Positions 1-12,100 of a DNA stretch of 64,000 bases are shown piece after piece. The first letter of the stretch is position 1; each line of letters starts with the position of its first letter. Below the pieces are notes generated by a model. The model was given only the letters and a program-made list of their open reading frames with translations, was not told the origin of the DNA and did not search any database. The translations under genes were made by a program, and so were the position numbers. The DNA is from Oncomelania hupensis. Its lineage: Eukaryota; Mollusca; Gastropoda; Littorinimorpha; Pomatiopsidae. The stretch spans positions 68,792,489 through 68,856,488 of the forward strand of contig CM072521.1 in the NCBI GenBank assembly GCA_036898135.1, in the 5' to 3' direction.

Positions 1-126
1 CTGCTGGACATGGACCTGGGAGGCCCCACGCCTTACCAACAGCAGCAGATGTACGGGGGCATGCCCCCAGCTGCTCCCATGCAGGGAGGGATGGATATCT
101 TAGGTGGCGAGGGACTGGATTCATTG
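1..126 (+). CDS. AP2B1: beta-adaptin exon (hinge, clathrin box)
   Basis: 42 codons in phase 0 from the window edge to donor gtgaga at 127. It contains LLDMD (clathrin box) and a Gln/Met/Gly-rich linker. The 5' end of the exon is outside the window. Confidence 0.85.
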
Positions 127-3100
127 GTGAGACCAACAAACCTTTTGTTGCTGTCTGCTAGGCCTTAGAGTATGACAGTAAGGATTGTCGTTTTCTGTTT
201 GCTAGGCCTAGGGTCTGACAGTAAGGATTGTTGTTTTCTGTCTGCTAGGCCTTAAAGTATGACAGTAAGGATTGTTGTTTTCTGTTTGCTAGGCCTTAGG
301 GTCTGACAGTAAGGATTGTTGTTGTCTGCTAAGCCTTAGGGTATGACAGTAAGGACTGTTGCTGTCTGCTAGGCCTGAGGGTGTCACAGTGGCTCAGGGT
401 TAGAACGTTTGCCTGGAAGGACTGGGGTTATTAGGGTGATAGTGACGGGAGTAAACTTTCTGTAATGACTCTTTAGTCAGTAGTTCTCTCCCCCCACTCC
501 CCACTCCCCATTGTTGTCACAGGTGCATGTTAAGGGAAGAAGTCATTATTTCAATAACGAGAGGTGACAGGCTGGATGAACCAGGGACACAGGTAGGTGG
601 CGTGGGATGGCTTAGTTGTATCCCATCATGAGTGAGAGCCTGATTTCGCCTTGAGCAGTTCTTTTAGCTGCTAACTGCGCTATATAACAAGAAATATTTT
701 ACTTTGTAATTAGCTTCCTCACCCACCCCTCCTATAATATAGACCACTGCTACTGTGTTTGTTGTGGGGATACTGTTACTGTGTTTGTTATGGGGATAAT
801 GCTATTGTGTTTGATGTGGGATACTGCTACTGTGTTTGTTGTGGGGATACTGCTACTGTGTTTGTTGTGGGGATACTGCTACTGTGTTTGTTATGGGGAT
901 ACTGCTATTGTGTTTGATGTGGGATACTGCTACTGTGTTTGTTGTGGGGATACTGCTACTGTGTTTGATGTGGGGATATCACTGAAGATTTTGATGTTTT
1001 GTCTTGCCTTGTTTCAGCTGGGAGGAGGGGGAGGTGGCATGGACAGTCTGGGTGGTCTTGGTGACATCTTTGGAGCTCCATCATCCAACTCGTATGTGCC
1101 ACCCGCTGAGGTAAGGATAGGTTGGATAGTGACAGTGGCCTGCGCTGTGCTTGATAAACACACATGTAGTTTGCCTTTCAGCTTCTCACATTTTTTGTTG
1201 TCTTGTGTGTATTTTCATTCCACCCCCACTTTGCTTTAGATGCTATAGTTGGCTGTCAGTGTTATTTTAGTTTGATTTACGTTGTGTAGTTGGCTGTTAG
1301 TGTTAATTTACTTTGATTTACATGCTATAGTTGGCTGTCAGTGTTATTTTACTTTGATTTACATGCTATAGTTGGCTGTCAGTGTTATTTTACTTTGATT
1401 TACATGCTATAGTTGGCTGTTAGTGTTATTTTACTTTGATTTACATGCTATAGTTGGCTGTCAGTGTTATTTTACTTTGATTTACATTGTGTAGTTGGCT
1501 GTCAGTGTTATTTTACTTTGATTTACGTTGTGTAGTTAGCTGTCAGTGTTATTTTACTTTGATTTACGTTGTGTAGTTAGCTGTTAGTGTTATTTTACTT
1601 TGATTTACATGCTATAGTTGGCTGTTAGTGTTATTTTACTTTGATTTACATGCTATAGTTGGCTGTCAGTGTTATTTTAGTTTGATTTACATTGTGTAGT
1701 TGGCTGTGTTATTTTACTTTGATTTACTTTGTGTAGTTGGCTGTTAGTGTTATTTTACTTTGATTTACCTTCTATAGTTGGCTGTCGGTGTTATTTTACT
1801 TTGATTTACGTTGTGTAGTTGGCTGTTAGTGTTATTTTACTTTGATTTACATGCTATAGTTTGCTGTCAGTGTTATTTTAGTTTGATTTACATTGTATAG
1901 TTGGCTGTTAGTGTTATTTTAGTTTGCTTTACGTTGTATAGTTGGCTGTCAGTGTTATTTTACTTTGATTTACGCTGTGTAGTTGGCTGTTAGTGTTATT
2001 TTAGTTTGATTTACGTTGTATAGTTGGCTGTTAGTGTTATTTTACTTTGATTTACGTTGTATAGTTGGCTGTTAGTGTTATTTTACTTTGATTTACGCTG
2101 TGTAGTTGGCTGTTAGTGTTATTTTACTTTGCTTTTAGTAGTGCTTTGCATTATGTTACAGGCAAATTATGAATCAAACGGAATTTGTTGGCAGTTCATG
2201 TATTGCCCAATAGTCTAAAACGCTTCCAAAAAGCACTTGAAACTCCTGTCTTTGGATTACAAATTTTGGATGCATTTTCAGTTAAAGTGCACCCTCACCC
2301 AGGACAAGGGTGAATAGGACCCAGTACTTTCTGGCTGTGGTTTTAAATGTGGAACTCACCCATCTAGGACATGGGAGTCAGGACCTTAAATGAAGTTCAG
2401 ACTTGGGTTTATACTGTCATTGAAAAGAGCAGTAAGCGGTTACTGTTAAAGCTGAAGTGATAAATTGTCTGAATTCACACATTGCTTGTAACATACTTTC
2501 AATGTCACATTGCTTCTGATTATGTTTGAAATAATTTTGTTGGGCTTGGAATACAATGTCAGTTGTTTTCAGCGGTTCAGCAGATTTCCGCTATTGTAAA
2601 AAATATTTACTTAGAGAACAATATGGTTTTTCATGCAACAAAAAAGTTTGACAACAATTTTCCTCCAATAAAAAAGTGTTTTGTGTCTGTCCTCAATTCA
2701 AACGGAACTGCCCATGTGCGTTTCCGAATCGTAGCACAGGCTGTAAAGTCTCATCTTTGGTAGGCCTCAATTACATAGTTTAGTATGTAGGAGGCTTAGG
2801 CTGAAACTTCCTTCACTGAAAGTAAACTTTCAGCCACCAGCTGTAAGCTATTTTTAGGCCATACCGTGCTAAACCCATGCACAGCCATAGTGTCTCGGAT
2901 CTGGCTACAAGAAGTTCAGCCAGCGCTAAGGGACAGCACAAGGGTTATTTTTAGCCATAGCCTGAAAGTACCGCTTATGAACAGCCGTGTAGGAGTTTAC
3001 AAAGACGAAAGTCTGAAGACTCTGGTCTATGATCATAGTCGGTAAAATGGATGCGACACATTGTTCAGTGTGGCGAGGCAGTTGATGATAAAGGCATGAA

Positions 3101-6100
3101 AAACGCACAGAGATGGAAAGGGATGGAAAAAGAAATGGGCGATGAACAACAATGATAACTTTGAAGAAGATCTCAAGAAATAAGTGACAGCCTTTTGTAC
3201 AGTGTACCAGTTGGAAATGAATTACGAGCAATGGAGAATTTGCTGTCTGAGGCTTAAAAAAGCTATGCAGTCTCATGCAAGTGTGCAGCACTCAACCTTC
3301 AGCCAGTGTTGCTGATGCACAATCTGTGAAGCCAGTGTGCTGTGCACCCAGCATTCAGTGTTGATAAACTTTTGTTGGGGATTGTCTGGAAAGATTAAAC
3401 ATTTTTTGATGTTTTTCCATGTCTTGCTTTGGTGTGCACAGTTCATGTACTAACACCCTGCTGTGGATCTTTGCCTACTTCACACAGTCCTCGTGCTAAC
3501 ACCCTGCTGTGGACCTTTTATCTACTTCACACTTCCTGTACTAACACCCTGCTGTGGACCTTTTATCTACTACAAACAGTTGCTGTACTAACACCCTGAT
3601 GTGGACCTTTTATCTACTTCACACAGTTCCTGTACTAACACCCTGCTGTGGACCTTTTTATCTACTACACACAGTTCCTGTACTAACACCCTGCTGTGGA
3701 CCTTTTATTTACTTCACACAGTTCCTGTACTAACACCCTGCGGTGGACCTTTTATCTACTTCACACAGTTCCTGTACTAACACCCTGCTGTGGACCTTTT
3801 TATCTACTTCACACTTCCTGTACTAACACCCTGCTGTGGACCTTTAATCTACTTCACACAGTCCCCTGTTGTCTTTAACTGCCGCCAACCCCTTTTTGTA
3901 CCTACCTACTGCCCATCTTAGCCCAATATTGTTTGATTTCTAGCTATTGAACAAATATTTTGCATGGAAAATGTGAACATTTTCTTCTGCTTTTAAGCTG
4001 TTGCTAACTACCCACCCTTTCCCTCTGCTAGATGTGTATGCTAGGAAATGTATGTCAGATGTGTGTGCTATAATATATGTATTTGCTATTTGTTGAGTTA
4101 AGTTAGTATGCTGTGTTGATAGGCATCTAGTCCATTATTTCTGTACTTAAGTCTTATGTTGAATTAGTGATCAAATTTATTATTTTCTGTTAATTTATTT
4201 TTGTTTATTTAGGATTTTATTTATTGTTTTAAATAAAATATTATTTATTTATTGGTTTCTATATCTATTCATTAGGAATTTGTGTGCTGTATTAATATAT
4301 TTTTCCACATTATTTATTTTATTTGTAATAATTTATATGTATTATTTCATTTTGCTTGCATTCCATCACATCTTCTGCCTAATTTATTATCTTCTTAGTT
4401 ATTTGTTTTGTATATTTTAAATTTTCTTGATTTTGACTTATTCATTATTGATGAATGTAAGGTATAATGTGTATTTTGGTGATGGTAGGTGTGGGTTCCC
4501 GCAGCCAAAGGCAAAGGGTTGGAGGTCAACGGTACATTTGCCAGAAAGAACGGCCACATCTTCATGGAGCTGACCTTTACCAACAAAGCCATGCAGCCCA
4601 TGACAGGCTTTGCCATTCAGTTCAACAAAAACAGGTCAAAATGCTACTGCTACCTGTATTACTACTACTGCTTCAATAGCTTCTACTGCTTCAAAAGCTA
4701 CTACTGCTACTATCATATTGTTGTTATGGAGATTGGATCTTTTTGTTGGGTTCCATCTCATTCTGGATTGTACTGGAATGAACAGTTAGACAAACTTGCA
4801 AGAAGAGGAGCTACAAAGGTCAAATCAATAAACAATTCTATCCTTAAATTATCTAGTCACGAACTCATTTCATTAGTGGAAAGACATTTTCAAAAATTAG
4901 TAAATAAGCAAAATATTATGTCCTGCTCAAGAAATATATACAAAATGCGCTTGGATTCGTGGATTACAAAATATGTAAAAGGCATTACTTGTATATGCCA
5001 GTAACCAATTAATACAAATCATTTATTATTTGAGTGTTCATCATTGTTGCCATTATACACAGAAAAGGAAGTAATGCTAAAAAACATTGATGAAATTAAT
5101 ATCTTGTACCTTAAGATAATTATTACAAAAAATAGCCAGCATTATTCTTAGTACTGATTTAAGAAACATATTTTAACATTTATTTGTGTGTATGTGTTTA
5201 TATATGTATATATATTTGTGTGTTTGTGTTTGTGCGAGTTTGCTTTTGATTACGTGTTTGTAATTTTGTGAATGTCTAAAATCAGTGAACAGATGAATAG
5301 ACTTTAAATAAAAGAACTGAACTGAGATTGGATCTATCTTTATTAGTGTTTAGTTTTGTACCTCAGTACTGCCTGCAATCTGCCTCACTGTGAGGCTGAC
5401 AAGTGAAACTGATAGTTGTATTGAACTGTACATTAATAAGATGTCACCTTTTCCCACATTAAATATATATCTGGTGTCTTATTCAGTGTTTTATTTGTCG
5501 TGTGCAGTTTTGGTTTGACTCCAGCCAGCCCTCTGCAGGTTCAAAGCCCGCTGGTCCCTAACCACAGCGCCAGCGCCTCCCTGCAGCTCAACACTTCGCC
5601 CAACCAGGTGCAAAAGATGGACCCGCTCCTGATGTTACAGGTAAGATTTTCTACCTCCCTCCCTTTGGCTGATGACCACGGATGATTACAATTGCCAATA
5701 CCTAATAAGCACCACAGATGATTAGTTGCCAATACCTAATAAGCACCACAGATGATTAGTTGCCAATACCTAATAAGCACCACGGATGATTACAGTTGCT
5801 AATACCTAATAAGCCTCACGGATGATTACAGTTGCCTATACCTAATAAGCATCACGGATAATTACAGTTGCCAATACTTAATAAGCACAGTAATGCAGGA
5901 TAGGAGCAAGAAGTTAGGCTTGTGCAGCAAGCTCAAAATCCTTTCAAAATGTTATATTTAGAGTAACCCTCTCTGTAATCGCCGCCATTTAGATAAGGTT
6001 ATTTCCATTCGCTCGTCAAACGCCTCGTATTAATTTAGGGCCTGGTCAAGTAATGACGCACACGAAACACAGAAGTAGCATAGAGTTCATTTATTCGTAG

Positions 6101-9100
6101 TCAAAGAACATTCACGAAATATGTCAACGACTCATATAATAATACGTATGTGTGTGTACATATCAGTATGGGGACAACTAATTTCTGTATACGTGACTAT
6201 GAACTACTTCTTGTGCCAGACGATGTGTGGTAAAATACTGCGAAAAGAAAGAAACATTAACACAAGAAACATTAGCAAGTATACCAAACAATGTATCAAA
6301 AACCCTTATTCACGCAAGATACAATCAAAGCAATGAGACGGAAAGAATACACATACCGGAGGATAATTTAGATGATAATAAACCAACAGCAATAATTTAA
6401 TTTAAAGAGAATACTTTAGTTGATTTTAAAGAAGACAATTTAGCTAAGGTTACGTGGAACCAAGCCAGAACAAACGAAGGAACGAACGCTTTATGTTCCT
6501 TTAACTTACACGACGATTAGGCTACGTTTATTCGTTCAAGCCTCAAAAACAATTGGCGCAAGACAATTTGACTATGCTCATCTAACATTAGTCAATTCAT
6601 TAATACAAACAATTCGGCTACGTTCACCCAACGAGCCTCGGTACGATGCCTAAACTAGGAAATACTCGTCAATGACCTAGCTCAGTAAAACATTTATAAA
6701 TGAATTAACATACGTAAACATTTAACAACTTATTCTAGGAAATACACCTGAAGTCCCAAAACGTAGCTATCTACCTTTGCGGAGACAAAACAGCAAAGCT
6801 TTAAGGAAAACGCTATAAATACCCAAGTGGGTTAACATTTCGAATAAGGACGATAATTCGACAAAAAACATTATCTTCATAAAGACCAAAACAGTTATCT
6901 TTTTCGTCAAAACTTAGTCCGACAAATTGTGACGACAATTAGCTTTAATCAAGCCAAGACGTTCAGCATAATCAGCGCATTATGACTGACCACAAGCTAA
7001 AAACAAATAAACTTGACTTGTCCTTATTTACAAATCATGAACAAAGTGTTCACCTTAATAATTCTTCTGACAAAGCAGACCGGGTTCCAAGCAAACGAAT
7101 TCTAGAAAATCAAAAGCTTAAAGAATATCAGAATCAAATCAATTTGCAGAAAAGGCATCAAATGAGTCACTAAAACGAGAAAATCATAGAGGTCATAATC
7201 ATTTGCACAAAGCAACAAAAACATATGCAAAACGCAAAATAACTATAAGTACCTTATGACCGCTGTAAGACGTTTGGAAACCACACAGATCCAAAAGGCG
7301 ACAACAACGTCTGGTACCAAAGGCAGGTAAAATAAAAGCTTTCCATAAAACTACAAATCGTGAACATCACATTTAAACTCTATCTTTCAAAACAGGTGAG
7401 CACAACTTTTATATCATATAAACTAAAAACGACGCAACCTTCTCTCAGACCCAGCAATCTAACTAACGAGAAAAGAGTTGACACAAACTTATATATGCGT
7501 TACTACCAAAACCAGTCTTGCGTCATAATCCCGATCTCATGAGAAAAATACGCAAACAAGATTTACAAACGAAACACAGTTCACCAATAATATTCGAACT
7601 CATATCAAAACTCGGCACGCTTTTGCCACTGACTTGAGAGAGCAATAGATCCGGAGAGAGGGTGAGAGAGAGGGGGGAGAAACACGACAATCTCAAAGAG
7701 AAGAAGCACGACAAACACAGTTAGAGGGGTAAGAAAGACAGGCACCAAAAAAACAAATGAAAGGAAATAAATTAACAGTCCAGTCATAAAACCAAAAGGA
7801 TGCGTCGGGTTGGCCAATGAAGTGATGATACGTCTTGTCAGTCAAAATCAATAAAACCAAACAAAAGAAAACGATAGAAAGAAGAAGCAACATGCAGTGG
7901 GGAGGAAAAAGAGGACAGATAAACGAGGACACTTTACACACCAAGAAAGTACATAATATCACAAATAACACAGACTCTCTCTCTCTCTCTCTCTAGATCA
8001 ATAGCCCATATTAGTTTCAAAAATTATCTAATTATATATTGGTCACACATGCCTCATAGGCATGCACACTCTCTTTAGTTGGGAATAAGCACACTGCAAC
8101 ACCCAAGCCATCATCTTTAAAGTAACCCTCTCTGTAGTTGGGAATAAACACACTGCAACACCCAAGCCATCATCTTTACAGTAACCCTCTCTGTAGGTGG
8201 GAATAAACACACTGCAACACCCAACCCATCATCTTTACAGTTGCCCTCTCTTTAGTTGGGAATAAACACACTACAACACCCAAACCATCATCTTTACAGT
8301 AGCCCTCTCTTTAGTTGGGAATAAACACACTACAACACCCAAACCATCATCTTTACAGTAGCCCTCTCTGTAGTTGGGAATAAACACACTACAACACCCA
8401 ACCCATCATCTTTACAGTAGCCCTCTCTGTAGTTGGGAATAAACACACTACAACACCCAAGCCATCATCTTTACAGTAGCCCTCTCTGTAGTTGGGAATA
8501 AACACACTACAACACCCAAGCCATCATCTTTACAGTAGCCCTCTCTGTAGTTGGGAATAAACACACTACAACACCCAAACCATCATCTTTACAGTAGCCC
8601 TCTCTGTAGTTGGGAATAAACACACTACAACACCCAAGCCATCATCTTTACAGTAGCCCTCTCTGTAGTTGGGAATAAACACACTACAACACCCAAGCCA
8701 TCATCTTTACAGTAGCCCTCTCTGTAGTTGGGAATAAACACACTACAACACCCAAGCCATCATCTTTACAGTAACCCTCTCTGTAGGTGGGAATAAACAC
8801 ACTGCAACACCCAAGCCATCATCTTTACAGTAGCCCTCTCTGTAGTTGGGAATAAACACACTACAACACCCAAACCCTCTTGTGGTTGGGAATAAACACA
8901 CTGCAATACCCAACCTGTCATCTTTACAGTAGCCCTCTCTGTAGTTGGGGAATAAACACACTGCAACACGCAAACAGAGGTCAAATGGAAATCTCCATTA
9001 TTTGAAACAACCCAAACAAAAATAGCAAGTGCTTTGAAGTATCTACAGCTGACTGACTTTCAGTCTATTGTAAACAAACTTTGAAGTATCTACAGCTGAC

Positions 9101-12100
9101 TGACTTTCAGTCTATTGTACAACAAACTTTGAAGTATCTACAGCTGACTGACTTTCAGTCTATTGTAAACAAACTTTGAAGTATCTACAGCTGACTGACT
9201 TTCAGTCTATTGTACAACAAACTTTGAAGTATCTACAGCTGACTGACTTTCAGTCTATTGTACAACAAACTTTGAAGTATCTACAGCTGACTGACTTTCA
9301 GTCTATTGTAAACAAACTTTGAAGTATCTACAGCTGAATGACTTTCAGTCTATTGTACAACAAACTTTGAAGGTGAAGGATAAGTGTTGATAACCGGGAA
9401 TGATTCATCTGATACTAAACTGTATTTGCTATTTGCATGAGTTTATTTCTGTTTGCAGGTTGCGGTGAAGAACAACATAGACGTGTTCTACTTTAGCTGT
9501 ACGGTGCCCATGCATGTTCTGTTCATGGAGGACGGGGAGATGGATAAAAAGGAGTTTCTGGCGTCGTGGAAAGAAATCCCCACCACCAACGAGGTTCAGC
9601 ATGTCATCACTGACGTACAACACAATGCTGGTTAGTAACACCATAATTTGAGAGGCACAACACAGAGTGCTTATGGCCATCTCTTGTATCTGTGTCAGTA
9701 TGATGAGAGGTATAGCAACAGAGTGCTTATGGCCACCTCTTGTCTCTGTGTCGGTATGATGAGAGATGTAGCAACAGAGTGCTTATGGCCACCTCTTGTC
9801 TCTGTGTCGGTATGATGAGAGGTATAGCAACAGAGTGCTTATGGCCACCTCTTGCCTCTGTGTCGGTATGATGAGAGGCACAACACAGAGTGCTTATGGC
9901 CACCTCTTGTCTCTGTGTCGGTATGATGAGAGGCACAACACAGAGTGCTTATGGCCACCTCTTGTCTCTGTGTCGGTATGATGAGAGGCACAACACAGAG
10001 TGCTTATGGCCACCTCTTGTCTCTGTGTCGGTATGATGAGAGGTGTAGCAACAGAGTGCTTATGGCCACCTCTTGTCTCTGTGTCGGTATGATGAGAGGT
10101 GTAGCAACAGAGTGCTTATGGCCACCTCTTGCCTCTGTGTCAGTATGATGAGGGGTGTAGTAACAGAGTGCTTATGGCCACCTCTTGTCTCTGTGTCGGT
10201 ATGATGAGAGGCACAACACAGAGTGCTTATGGCCACCTCTTGTCTCTGTGTCGGTATGATGAGAGGTGTAGCAACAGAGTGCTTATGACCACCTCTCGTC
10301 TCTGTGTCGGTATGATGAGAGGTGTAGCAACAGAGTGCTTATGACCACCTCTCGTCTCTGTGTCGGTATGATGAGAGGCACAACACGGAGTGCTTATGGC
10401 CACCTCTTGTCTCTGTGTCGTTATGATGAGAGATGTAGCAACAGAGTGCTTTTGGCCACCTCTTGCCTTTGTGTCGGTATGATGAGAGGTGTAGCAACAG
10501 AGTGCTTATGAAACTATCTTTTGCCTCTGTGTTTGTTCATTAAACATGCTGAGAGGTATAGCAACATAGTGCTTATGACCACCTCTTGCCTCTGTGTCTG
10601 TTCATTAAACATGATGAGAGGTACATCAGCATAGTGCATATGACACTCCCTCTTGCTTCTTATGTTACCCCCTGTGAGGTTGCGGGGGGTTTCTGTATAA
10701 ATAATATCACCACTATCAATGTCTTTCTCCTTTGTTCTTTCTCATTCCTACTCTGTTCTATCAATCTATTATACTATCTTCTTCTTCGCTAGACCAGTCA
10801 CCTACCTTTTTGGGGGGAAACTCGTCCAAAACTCCTCATTTGTGTGTGTGGTTTGTTGGGTCAGCTTGGGAATATTGGACACTTTCTGCCAAATGGTCAC
10901 TAGGGCTTCCTATGATAATATTTAGCCATGTATGCATGTTATATGTATGTGTTTTGTTGATATTTTATAATGATGTTTATATTTTATTTTGTTTTTGTAA
11001 ACGGGGGTTCGATAAATTAGAGTATAGCCTCAGTGTTCACTGCATGGGATGCCTTTAGTGTGGAGTGTGTTACCACTAGGGTTGTTTCAGCAGTTCTTAT
11101 AAACGGATCAGGAGTGAATCCCCTTTCAACCAAGTTGTGGTCCTGATTTTGTGGTCCTGATTCGGCTCTTTGCAGTCCGCTAGACCCTGTAAGCAATAAA
11201 TAATAAACTTGCCTCTTATGTTCATTAAAACATGATGAGAGGTACATCAACATAGTGCTTATGACACTATCTCTTACCTCTATGTCTGTTCATTTAAATA
11301 AACATTGGCTTGATTGTGATTCCAAAATGATTGGTTTACTTCATCCTATCCTATCCCGTAACTCGAAGGTCATTGGGGCAACACAGATGATCCTTTAACC
11401 AGCTTACTCCATCTTTCTCTGTCCTCAGCAATCCTCGTGGCACTATGCCTTGCAGTATGGTCTTTGCAAGGCCAGGGGTGTCGGATAGCGCAGTGGTTGG
11501 AGCACTCGCTACTGTGTCGCAAGTTAAGCACCGTCCAGTGTGGTTAGCACTTGGATGGGTGACCGCAAACCGTGAAGCGACAAATAACAACGCCCCCAGT
11601 TGACTCAACTGTGACTGATCTTTTAAGGGTGTGGAAGGTAAAGCAGCGAGGGAGAGAGATGGGCATCACCCTCATTACGCTGGCCCAAGATAAGTGTGAT
11701 CTCCAACATCACGCTCCCCTACGGCCACAAGGCTATGGGACCACCTTTACCTTTGCAAGGCCAAATGCTCTGGTGACGTGGTTATACTATCATAGTTTCC
11801 GTTTCTTCACCACTGTAAGCATATCATCATGGTGTCTGATGGCTTGTGGGATGGTCTGTCGGACTTTGCCGTTGGTGATGTGCTGGGTATTGCAAATGCC
11901 AAGAAGTCTTCTGTAGCAACTCATCTCAATGCTTTGTATTCTTCATTTTAGGTCGGCTGTGAGTGTCCATGTTTCGCAAGCGTATAGGAAGGTGGAGATG
12001 ACAAGGGAGCGCAGCAGCCTTACCTTCGAGTGCAGACTGATGGTCCTGTCTTTCAAATGGGCTTCATCCTTGTCAGGGCAGCAGTTGTTTGTGCGATCCT

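Noticed and set aside
8069..8970. CRISPR-like regular repeats
   Set aside because: Units are contiguous 59-bp tandem repeats without unique spacers, in a eukaryotic intron. The same holds for the other arrays.
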